Source: Pseudomonadota bacterium
GTDB lineage: Bacteria; Pseudomonadota; Alphaproteobacteria; Sphingomonadales; Sphingomonadaceae
Direction: 5' to 3'
Length of the DNA: 64,000 nucleotides
NCBI GenBank assembly: GCA_023391375.1
Contig: JAEWBB010000011.1
Location: forward strand, 124,001-188,000
Of this stretch, positions 25,546 to 34,932 are shown in pieces. The translations under genes were made by a program, and so were the position numbers. Positions within the stretch are counted from its first letter, which is position 1. Each line of letters begins with the position of its first letter. The notes beneath the pieces were generated by a model, which made no database searches, was not told the origin of the DNA, and worked only from the letters and a program-made list of their open reading frames with translations.

Positions 25546-25847
25546 GTGACTCAAAAAAGTGAGCAATTCCCGCGATTCGCAAACATCGCGATTTGAAACG
25601 TAAAGAAAAACGGCGGTTTTCTTTGGTTTTTACGGAATTTCACCGCTTTCCGGTGTCAAGCCGCTTTATTTCTATTTAGCGAAAATTTAGCGCTTGAAAG
25701 GCCGGCGCGCTGCTTTCAAAACAGCCCTTCCGACGGCGAATCTGCCGCGGGGGGCAAGGCAAACGGCACCATGTGCCACACCGGTATCGCCGGCGTGGAA
25801 TGCTACGTCGTGTCTTGCGCAACGACCAACCGAGGAGGCGCGAGCCA
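25546..25847 (+). promoter_or_regulatory. dnaA: dnaA upstream region with GANTC sites and repeated ATTTAGCG
   Basis: This roughly 300-base gap contains the most AT-rich stretch nearby (25546-25695). GACTC at 25548-25552 and GATTC at 25574-25578 are GANTC (CcrM methylation) sites 26 bases apart. ATTTAGCG occurs twice with an 11-base period (25674-25681 and 25685-25692), placing both copies on one helix face. No consensus DnaA box (TTATCCACA) was found, so an origin is not supported here. The exact dnaA promoter could not be assigned. Confidence 0.45.
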
Positions 25848-27239
25848 GTGCAGGGCGATAGGGACGAAATGCGCCAAGCCGATGTCCCGGCCCCGCTGGA
25901 TGCCGCGTGGGAATCGATCCGCGCCGGCCTGCGCCGCGATGTCGGTGCCCGCAGCTTCGACGGCTGGCTGAAGCCCGCGTCCCTTGGGCCGTTCGACGGC
26001 GAGTCGGGGGAAATCGAAATCCACATGCCGAGCCAGTTTATGGCCGACTGGGTGACCTCGCACTTTGGCGACCGGCTCGAGCTGGCGTGGCGCACGGTCC
26101 TGCCGATCGTCCGTTCGGTGCGGATCATCGCCTGCGCCGATGCGCCCAAGCCGGCGCCGCTGCTGGTGATGGAAGAAATCCCGGCGCCACCCGCGCCTGC
26201 GGAGCGCCGCCCGGACGCGCCGAACTTCGACCCGCGCTATCGTTTCGAGACCTTCATCGTCGGCAAGGCCAACGAGGTCGCGGCGACGGCGGCCCGGACC
26301 CTCGCCAGCGCAGGGAGCGTGGTGTTCAACCCGCTGTTCCTCCACGGCGGAACCGGCCGCGGCAAGACCCACCTGCTGCACGCGATCGGCCAGGATTTCC
26401 TCGAACGCCATCCCGACGCCCGCGTCGTGTCGATGTCGGCGGAGAAGTTCATGGTCGAGTTCATCCGCGCGCTGAAGGAAAACGACACCATCGGCTTCAA
26501 GTCGCGGCTGCGTTCGGCCGACCTGCTGTTGATCGACGACGTCCAGTTCATCGCCGGCAAGGATTCGACGCAGGAAGAATTCTTCCACACGATGAACGAG
26601 ATCATCACCGCCGGTCGGCGCCTGGTGATCACCTCGGACCGCGCGCCGCAGGACCTCGACGGAATCAGCCCGCGCATCCTGTCGCGCCTGAGCTGGGGCC
26701 TCGTCGCGGACATCAACCAGGCGGACTACGAGCTTCGGCTCAACATCATCGAGGCCAAGCTGGCGATGCTGCCGGGCGTCGAAATGCCGGCCAACGTGGT
26801 CGAATTCCTTGCCCGCCGCCTGACCAATTCGATCCGCGAGCTGGAAGGTGCGCTCAACCGCATTGCTGCCTACGCGATGATGACCGGCCGCACGATCGAC
26901 CTGCCATTCGTCGAGGAAGTGCTGGCCAACGTGCTGCGCGCCAACCAGCGCCGCATCTCGATCGACGAGATCCAGCGCCAGGTCAGCGACCATTACAATA
27001 TCCGCAAGGCGGAAATGACCTCCGCGAGACGCGCCCGCGAAGTGGCCCGGCCAAGGCAGGTCGCCATGTACCTGTCGAAGCAACTGACGCCCAAGTCGCT
27101 TCCCGATATCGGCCGCCGCTTTGGCGGGCGCGACCACACGACGGTGATCCACGCGGTCAAGCAGATCGAGCGGCTGCGCGCCGCAGATGCCGAGCTCGAC
27201 GCCGACATCCGCCTGCTGACCCGCCAGCTCGAGGGCTAA
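25848..27239 (+). CDS. dnaA: Chromosomal replication initiator DnaA
   Basis: The AAA+ initiator that binds oriC DnaA boxes and opens the duplex. Domain I (about 15-90) begins AAWESIRAGLRRDVGARSF; domain II is a short Pro-rich linker; domain III has Walker A GGTGRGKTHLLHA, Walker B LLIDDVQFIAGK, and SRLSWGLVADI; domain IV has the DNA-binding signature GGRDHTTVIHA. A GTG start with AGGAGG nine bases upstream gives 463 residues; an ATG seven codons later (25869) is nearly as plausible. Overall length is normal for sphingomonads. Confidence 0.96.
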   Translation: MQGDRDEMRQADVPAPLDAAWESIRAGLRRDVGARSFDGWLKPASLGPFDGESGEIEIHMPSQFMADWVTSHFGDRLELAWRTVLPIVRSVRIIACADAPKPAPLLVMEEIPAPPAPAERRPDAPNFDPRYRFETFIVGKANEVAATAARTLASAGSVVFNPLFLHGGTGRGKTHLLHAIGQDFLERHPDARVVSMSAEKFMVEFIRALKENDTIGFKSRLRSADLLLIDDVQFIAGKDSTQEEFFHTMNEIITAGRRLVITSDRAPQDLDGISPRILSRLSWGLVADINQADYELRLNIIEAKLAMLPGVEMPANVVEFLARRLTNSIRELEGALNRIAAYAMMTGRTIDLPFVEEVLANVLRANQRRISIDEIQRQVSDHYNIRKAEMTSARRAREVARPRQVAMYLSKQLTPKSLPDIGRRFGGRDHTTVIHAVKQIERLRAADAELDADIRLLTRQLEG

Positions 27240-27253
27240 GCGCTCCGCGCGGA

Positions 27254-27279
27254 CCGGGCCGCTGGGGAGGGCGGCCCGG
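27254..27279 (+). terminator. dnaA: Hairpin after dnaA
   Basis: CCGGGCCGC pairs with GCGGCCCGG around TGGGGAGG just past the dnaA stop; the T-run is weak (CTTCATT). Together with the next hairpin it should stop dnaA transcripts. Confidence 0.6.
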
Positions 27280-27300
27280 CTTCATTGGAAGACAATGAAG

Positions 27301-27334
27301 AAGGCCCGCCCGGAGCGATCCGGACGAGCCTTTT
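27301..27334. terminator. Bidirectional terminator between dnaA and the DUF4136 gene
   Basis: AAGGC and CCGGA arms pair with TCCGG and GCCTT; T-runs lie on both sides (CTTTTGCTGTTCTT on plus, CTTCTTCATT on minus). Placed between two convergent genes, it can serve both. Confidence 0.7.
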
Positions 27335-27354
27335 GCTGTTCTTGTTCCGTCAGC

Positions 27355-28044
27355 CTAGCGCTGCTGCACCTGCTTCGAGGCGGGCACGAAGATCTTCACC
27401 GTCTCGCCGGACTGACCGGGGAAGTTGGTGAACATGGCCGTCACGAGGTTCGGCACGAGGACGCCGAGGTTGTCGCCCGTCGACTTGGCCTTGGCGTGCC
27501 CATCGAACAGGCCGGCGTTGTCGGTGCGGCGGCGAATGTCGATGTCGACGAAGCTCTGGTAAACGGTGCGCCGCGAGTAGCCCGATCCGCCGAAGCCCGA
27601 ATAGAAGGGATCGTCCCATCCGTAGTAGAAGGGCGAGCGGGCGCCGTAATAGCCCCAGCGCGAATAGTAGGGCCGTCCGTAACGGGCGTAGGGCGTGCCA
27701 AACGTGTCGCGATAGGGATCGTACATCAGCGGGTCGCGAACCAGTTCGGTCCGGCCGCGGTCGACGCCATAGTTGAAGTTGACGATCATCGAGGCGGTCT
27801 GCGGCGAGGTGGCCGGGGTATAGCCCTGCGCCTGCATCGCCTGGGCGACCATGCCCGCGAAATGGTTGAACTCCAGCCCGCCCGACATGCGCGCATCGAC
27901 CGGCACGACGAAGAAGGTCTGGCCCTGCGGCGCCGGCATCGCCTGGTAGCGCGACACCTGGGTGGAGAAGCCGGTCTGGCAGCCGGCCAGTGCGAGCGAC
28001 GACGCGCCGAGCGCGACGGCGGCGAAAATCGATTTGATACGCAT
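27355..28044 (-). CDS. DUF4136 lipoprotein
   Basis: A 229-residue envelope lipoprotein: MRIKSIFAAVALGASSLALA is followed by GC, a clear lipobox. The mature domain has the DUF4136 look (FSTQVSRY at the start, a strand-helix core with MIVNFNYGVD, and a C-terminal FVDIDIRRR...VLVPNLVTAMFTNFPG). A middle insertion is very rich in Tyr, Gly and Arg (RYGRPYYSRWGYYG). Function is unknown. The ATG has an AGGA upstream; the upstream ATG was rejected as it precedes the lipoprotein signal. Confidence 0.85.
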   Translation of the reverse strand: MRIKSIFAAVALGASSLALAGCQTGFSTQVSRYQAMPAPQGQTFFVVPVDARMSGGLEFNHFAGMVAQAMQAQGYTPATSPQTASMIVNFNYGVDRGRTELVRDPLMYDPYRDTFGTPYARYGRPYYSRWGYYGARSPFYYGWDDPFYSGFGGSGYSRRTVYQSFVDIDIRRRTDNAGLFDGHAKAKSTGDNLGVLVPNLVTAMFTNFPGQSGETVKIFVPASKQVQQR

Positions 28045-28149
28045 GACGTCCTGAACCTTCTCGAGAATAAAAACCCTTACCGGACGGGCATATAGCACAG
28101 TTCGCCGTGAATGAATGCTGAAGTCGGCGAGTCGTCTGTCCGACGTTTT

Positions 28150-28896
28150 TCAGTCTGCCGGACGTCGTCCGGCGATGGCGAGGGTCACGAAACGGGGATA
28201 GGTTTCGCGATCAACGATAACCGGCTCGAACCCGCGGCCCGCGAGGCGCTTCATGATGCGGTCGAGCGGATAATCGTTCATCTGCATCGCCGGCGCATTC
28301 CACGGGCGGCCGGCATCGATGTTCTGCCACAGCTTCACGCCCGGGATGTTGGCGCTGGCCCAGTAGAGCCAGCGCGGAAAGCCGCGGTCGGTGCGGATCG
28401 ACAGGTGGATGTAAAAACCGCCGCCCGGCGCCACGCGATCGGCAAGCGCGTCGATGATCCCCAGGCCGCGGCGCACGGGGATGTGCTGCAACACCATCAG
28501 GCTCATCACGAAATCGAACGTGCCGGGGGCGTGCTTCAGGCCATCGTCGGCCGCAGCAAAGCGGATGTTGGTTAGTCCAGCCTCAGCGGCGTTGGCAGCG
28601 CCTTCCGAAAGCATGTCGGGCGACACGTCGAGCGCGACAACCTCGTCGAAGTGATGGGCAAGGGGGAGCGAAAGCCGCCCGACACCGCACCCGTGATCTA
28701 GGGCCCGGCTTCGCCGCGAGGGGCCGAATTGCTGCTCGTGCTGCGCCAGGACATGGTCGACCGTCGCGCGGCCACTGTCGAAAAATTCGTTCCGGTGTTC
28801 GCCGATGACGTTCGCACGAAACCGGTCGTGCGACAGGACGCCGTAATAGGGGTCCTCACGGCCCCACTTCTTCCATGCTTCGTCGGTACTCAACAT
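28150..28896 (-). CDS. Class I SAM-dependent methyltransferase
   Basis: A 248-residue methyltransferase. SAM-binding motif I is ALDHGCGVGRLSLPLA, followed by EVVALDVSPDM and later LMVLQHIP. The substrate cannot be told from sequence. It begins 19 bases downstream of the rpoD stop on the same strand and may be read through from the yqeY-dnaG-rpoD operon. Confidence 0.88.
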   Translation of the reverse strand: MLSTDEAWKKWGREDPYYGVLSHDRFRANVIGEHRNEFFDSGRATVDHVLAQHEQQFGPSRRSRALDHGCGVGRLSLPLAHHFDEVVALDVSPDMLSEGAANAAEAGLTNIRFAAADDGLKHAPGTFDFVMSLMVLQHIPVRRGLGIIDALADRVAPGGGFYIHLSIRTDRGFPRWLYWASANIPGVKLWQNIDAGRPWNAPAMQMNDYPLDRIMKRLAGRGFEPVIVDRETYPRFVTLAIAGRRPAD

Positions 28897-28915
28897 GGAC
28901 GGCTCCGTCCTCGGC

Positions 28916-30943
<2,028 letters not shown>

Positions 30944-30969
30944 ATCGCCAGATTCTACTTTAGGGCCGC

Positions 30970-32829
30970 TTAGCCATTGCCGGCCAGTTGTGCCAGCCTG
31001 TCGTGATACCGTTGCCTTGCCGCCTGCAAACGCTGCTGGTCGGCAAAGGTGTCTTCAGAGATATCGCCCTTCATCTTCACCGTCGCCTCGGCCAGTGCGG
31101 CCTCGATCTCCGGTCCCGCCACAGCCGCTTCGAGCGCGGCGGCCAGGTCCGCCCTGGCGCGCGCCGGATCGGTGCCGGGGCGGGTGAAGGAAAAGCGCAT
31201 CGCGGCCTGCCGTTGCTGACCGGCCACGCCCTCTGCGGCCAATATGGTGGCGAGTTGCTCCCGATCAAGATCGTCGGCCTTGAGCGTCGCCTCGACCAGC
31301 GTGTCGCGCAGATGCGCCGCGCCCGGATCGGCGATCGGGAGGAAGGCGAGGTCTTCGACATGGTCGTGGAGCACGTCGGGGAACAGGCGGAAACCCGTCA
31401 GGAGCGCGCGGGCGATCGGCGCCTCGATGCCTTGGCGGTACGTGCGCCTGGTTTCTTCCTGCATGCCGGCGGGCTGGAGAAAGCGTTCGGCCTCGAGGTT
31501 GCGCTTCTTCCAGTCGCGGAGCGTGAAGGCACGGCCACGCGGACCGGAAGCGCCGCGTTGCGGACGGACGAGGGCATCGAACCGCTGCAGCCATTCGTCG
31601 CGGTAGAGCTGACGGACGGTGGGGTCGGCGATCGCCTGGGTATGGGCGAGAAGGCGGGCCTTGAGGCCGGCGCGTGCTTCCGGGGTAGTCAGCGCATGCG
31701 CGCCGAGTTCGTGCGCCCATAGCCGCTCGACCAGCGGCACCGGCTCGGCCAGCAGCGCCTCGATCGCCGCCTTGCCGCCGGCACGGACGATGTCGTCTGG
31801 GTCCTGGCCGGAGGGGAGGGCGACGAAGCGAAGGGTCCGCTCGGGCCCCAGCAGGGGAAGCGCGCGCAACGCGGCGCGGATCGCGGCCTTTTGCCCCGCA
31901 TTGTCGCCATCGAAGCAAAGGATCGGCGCCGGTTCCAGCCGCCACATCAGCTCGAGCTGCTCCGGCGTGACCGCGGTGCCGTTGGGGGCAACCGCTTCGG
32001 CGATACCGGCGCGGTCGAGGCCGATCACGTCCATGTAGCCCTCGACCACGATGAGGCGGTTTGTCTTGCGACTGGCCGGAGAAGCGCGGTCGATGTTGTA
32101 GAGGGTGCGGCCCTTGTCGAAGAGGACCGTCTCCGGGGAATTGAGATACTTCGGCTCGCCTTGGCCGATGATGCGGCCGCCGAAGCCGATCACCCGCCCG
32201 CGCTGGTCGCGGATCGGGATCATCAGTCGGCCGCGGAAGCGATCATAGCTGGGCTTGTCGCCCTCGTCGGCCGGCGGCTTGATCAACATGCCGGTGTCGA
32301 CCAGCGCCTGCTCGCCGAACCGCTCAAGCGCGGCCTTCAGCTTGCCGCGGCTGTCGGGCGCGAAACCGATCCCGAACCGTTGCACCGCCGCGGCGTCGAT
32401 CCCGCGCTTGGCGAGATAGTCGCGCGCGGCGCCGCCCTCTATGCCGTCGAGCTGCGCGGCGAACCAGCGCTGCGCCTCGGCCATCACGTCGTGAAGACCC
32501 GCCGCGCGTTCCTGCCGCTCCTTGGCCTTGGGGTCGGCGGCGGGGACGTCCATGCCCGCCTTGCCGGCCAGTTCCTTGACCGCGTCCATGAAGGGCAGGC
32601 CGCGATGGTCGGTCAGGAAGCGGATGGCATCGCCATGCGCCCCGCAGCCGAAGCAGTGGTAGAAGCCCTTCTCGTCGTTGATCGTGAAGCTGGGCGTCTT
32701 CTCGTTATGGAACGGGCAGCACGCCTTGTACTCGCGACCCGCTTTCTGGAGCTTCACGGTCGGCGCAATGACGGACGACAAGGTCGTCCTTGCCCGCAGT
32801 TCGTCTAACCACTGCGGGGAGAGGTTCAC
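30970..32829 (-). CDS. dnaG: DNA primase
   Basis: A 619-residue primase that makes RNA primers for lagging-strand synthesis. The N-terminal CHC2 zinc ribbon reads CCPFHNEKTPSFTINDEKGF and then CFGCG. The catalytic core has GFGGRIIG, the Toprim VVEGYMDVI, and the acidic DGDNAGQKA. The DnaB-interacting C-terminal domain is divergent. The GTG start overlaps the yqeY stop codon (GTGA), giving translational coupling. Long upstream ORF extension was rejected because the protein starts with VNLSPQWLDELRART. Confidence 0.96.
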   Translation of the reverse strand: MNLSPQWLDELRARTTLSSVIAPTVKLQKAGREYKACCPFHNEKTPSFTINDEKGFYHCFGCGAHGDAIRFLTDHRGLPFMDAVKELAGKAGMDVPAADPKAKERQERAAGLHDVMAEAQRWFAAQLDGIEGGAARDYLAKRGIDAAAVQRFGIGFAPDSRGKLKAALERFGEQALVDTGMLIKPPADEGDKPSYDRFRGRLMIPIRDQRGRVIGFGGRIIGQGEPKYLNSPETVLFDKGRTLYNIDRASPASRKTNRLIVVEGYMDVIGLDRAGIAEAVAPNGTAVTPEQLELMWRLEPAPILCFDGDNAGQKAAIRAALRALPLLGPERTLRFVALPSGQDPDDIVRAGGKAAIEALLAEPVPLVERLWAHELGAHALTTPEARAGLKARLLAHTQAIADPTVRQLYRDEWLQRFDALVRPQRGASGPRGRAFTLRDWKKRNLEAERFLQPAGMQEETRRTYRQGIEAPIARALLTGFRLFPDVLHDHVEDLAFLPIADPGAAHLRDTLVEATLKADDLDREQLATILAAEGVAGQQRQAAMRFSFTRPGTDPARARADLAAALEAAVAGPEIEAALAEATVKMKGDISEDTFADQQRLQAARQRYHDRLAQLAGNG

Positions 32830-33281
32830 GCCGACAGCGCCGCCTTGACGAGGCCGCTGGCCTTGGCCGGCTCGATCGAGGTGGCGAAGCGCGACTTCAC
32901 CTCGGCCATGACGCGGCCCATGCCCTTCATGCCGCTCGCGCCCAGTTCGGCGATGATGCCGCCGATCGCGGCCTTGGCTTCGTCCTCGCTCATCTGTGCG
33001 GGGAGGAAGCGCTCGATCACCACGATCTCGGCCTCTTCCTTGGCGGCCAGCTCCTCGCGATTGCCGGTGCGGTACATTTCGACCGATTCGCGGCGCTGCT
33101 TGATCATTTTCTGCATCACCTCGGTGACCAGCGCATCGTCGTCGGGCTGGGTCGAGGCGGTGCGGAGCTCGATATCGCGGTTCTTGATCGCGCTCTGGAT
33201 CAGGCGGATCGTGGAGGTCGTCTCCTTGTCGCCGCCCTTCATGGCGGTGACCAGCGCGGCCTTGATGTCGTCGCGAATCAT
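32826..33281 (-). CDS. GatB/YqeY domain protein
   Basis: A 151-residue YqeY-family protein, related to the tail domain of the GatB tRNA amidotransferase subunit. It starts MIRDDIKAALVTAMKGGDKE, a typical beginning, and includes ERFLPAQMSEDE and GASGMKGMGRVMAEVK. The exact biochemical role of stand-alone YqeY proteins is not settled. It is first in the operon with dnaG, whose start overlaps its stop. Confidence 0.92.
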   Translation of the reverse strand: MIRDDIKAALVTAMKGGDKETTSTIRLIQSAIKNRDIELRTASTQPDDDALVTEVMQKMIKQRRESVEMYRTGNREELAAKEEAEIVVIERFLPAQMSEDEAKAAIGGIIAELGASGMKGMGRVMAEVKSRFATSIEPAKASGLVKAALSA

Positions 33282-33412
33282 TTCGGCTCCCTTTGGAAAC
33301 GTCCAGTCCTAATGGCCAAGCGCTTGTTTGCACAGGCGTTGACCCTGCGGCGTTAGGCGCGTAGCGGCCATCGCTTAGCGACATCGCCGAAACCGTTTGA
33401 GGAGCCTTTGCC

Positions 33413-34579
33413 TTGGCCGACCCACGCCCCACGTCTGCGCGTCCCGAAGGAGCGACGGGGGTCATCGTTTTCGCCGACGGGCGGACGGTCTGGGGGAAGG
33501 GCTTCGGCGCGGAAGGGCAGGCGGTCGGCGAGCTGTGCTTCAACACCGCGATGACCGGCTACCAGGAAGTGATGACCGATCCTTCCTACGCGAAGCAGAT
33601 CATCACCTTCACCTTCCCGCACATCGGCAACGTCGGCACCAACGAGGAAGACGTCGAGGCGGGCGAGGCCCATGCACTGGGCGCGATCGTCCGCGAGCCG
33701 GTGACCAGCCCGTCGAACTTCCGTTCGGGCCAGGATTTCCCGACCTGGATGGCGAGCACGGGCCGCATCGGCATCAGCGGTGTCGATACCCGCGCGCTGA
33801 CCCGCCTGGTCCGTAAGGAAGGCCCGCCGACCATCGCTATCGCGCATAGCGCGACGGGCGAGTTCGACGTCGAGGCGCTGCAGAAGGCGGTCGCCAATTG
33901 GCCCGGTCTCGAAGGTATGGACCTCGCCAAGGAAGTGTCGTCTGAGCAGCTTTTTCGCTGGTCGGACGGCCGGTGGGAACTGGGCAAGGGCTACAAGCTC
34001 GACCATGCGAACCCCGACGCCCCGCATGTCGTCGCCATCGACTATGGCGCCAAGCGCAACATCTTCCGCAACCTGGTCGAGGCCGGGGCGCGGGTCACGG
34101 TGCTGCCCGCCACGGCGACGTTCGACCAGGTGATGAGCGAGAACCCCGACGGTTTCTTCCTGTCCAACGGCCCGGGCGACCCGGCGGCGACGGGCGAATA
34201 CGCCATTCCGGTGATCCAGGGCATGCTCGAGAGCGGTAAGCCGCTGTTCGGCATCTGCCTCGGCCACCAGCTCCTCGCGCTCGCCGTGGGCGGCAAGACC
34301 TCGAAGATGTTCCAGGGCCACCGCGGCGCCAACCACCCGGTCAAGCGGCTTGCCGACGGCCAGGTCGAGATCACCAGCATGAACCATGGCTTCGCAGTCG
34401 AGCGCGACGGGCTCCCTGCCAACGTCCGCGAAACCCATGTCAGTCTGTTCGATGACAGCAATTGCGGCATCGAATTGGCCGACAAACCCGCCTTCAGCGT
34501 CCAATACCACCCCGAGGCGAGCCCCGGGCCGATGGACAGCTTTTACCTTTTCCAGAAATTCGTGGGGATGATGCGGTGA
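33413..34579 (+). CDS. carA: Carbamoyl-phosphate synthase small (glutaminase) subunit
   Basis: The class I glutamine amidotransferase subunit (388 residues) that hydrolyses glutamine and passes ammonia to CarB for carbamoyl phosphate synthesis (pyrimidines and arginine). The N-terminal domain contains ELCFNTAMTGYQEVMTDPSY. The catalytic triad is visible: nucleophile in GICLGHQL and His/Glu in VQYHPEASPGP. The start is TTG with GAGGAG about 8 bases upstream. Its stop overlaps the GTG of a small unrelated gene rather than carB. Confidence 0.96.
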   Translation: MADPRPTSARPEGATGVIVFADGRTVWGKGFGAEGQAVGELCFNTAMTGYQEVMTDPSYAKQIITFTFPHIGNVGTNEEDVEAGEAHALGAIVREPVTSPSNFRSGQDFPTWMASTGRIGISGVDTRALTRLVRKEGPPTIAIAHSATGEFDVEALQKAVANWPGLEGMDLAKEVSSEQLFRWSDGRWELGKGYKLDHANPDAPHVVAIDYGAKRNIFRNLVEAGARVTVLPATATFDQVMSENPDGFFLSNGPGDPAATGEYAIPVIQGMLESGKPLFGICLGHQLLALAVGGKTSKMFQGHRGANHPVKRLADGQVEITSMNHGFAVERDGLPANVRETHVSLFDDSNCGIELADKPAFSVQYHPEASPGPMDSFYLFQKFVGMMR

Positions 34580-34932
34580 TCCCTCGTCGTAAGAAGGGTC
34601 CCGGTTACGTGTACGTGCTGGCACACTCGCTCACTCCTTCGGACGACCCGCACATCAAGATTGGCTATTCGGCAACTCGTCCGGATCACTCCGATAGTCG
34701 ATTGGAGGCGCCAAACTTTTGGATGCGAGCCTTTGGTCTTGGGGAAGTCGAGCTTAGATGGATTTCCCTTTATCATCCGCAGGCTCACCAAATCGAACAG
34801 CGCGCGATGAAGCCTTGGAAGAATACGGATTTGCACCGCCGAGATTGCGGTTCGGCGACTGAGATATTTCGTGTGCAGCCGTCGGAAGCAATTGACCGAA
34901 TTTACGCTGCCTTCGAGGAACTAGGATACTAA
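34576..34932 (+). CDS. T5orf172/MUG113-like (GIY-YIG superfamily) protein inside carAB
   Basis: A 118-residue protein. GPGYVYVLAHSL (residues 8-19) and HIKIGYSAT (26-34) match the opening strands of T5orf172/MUG113 domains, a branch of the GIY-YIG nuclease fold; later HQIEQRAMKPW resembles the Glu/His helix and EIFRV the terminal strand. The GTG start overlaps the carA stop (GTGA), and its stop sits directly before the carB ATG, whose ribosome site (AGGA) lies within its last codons. Codon use is less GC-rich than in carA and carB. Nuclease activity is inferred, not shown. An unusual insertion in a metabolic operon. Confidence 0.65.
   Translation: MIPRRKKGPGYVYVLAHSLTPSDDPHIKIGYSATRPDHSDSRLEAPNFWMRAFGLGEVELRWISLYHPQAHQIEQRAMKPWKNTDLHRRDCGSATEIFRVQPSEAIDRIYAAFEELGY

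Noticed and set aside
25473..25868. Origin of replication next to dnaA
   Set aside because: AT-rich, but no DnaA-box consensus (TTATCCACA or its complement) was found, and alphaproteobacterial origins often lie elsewhere.
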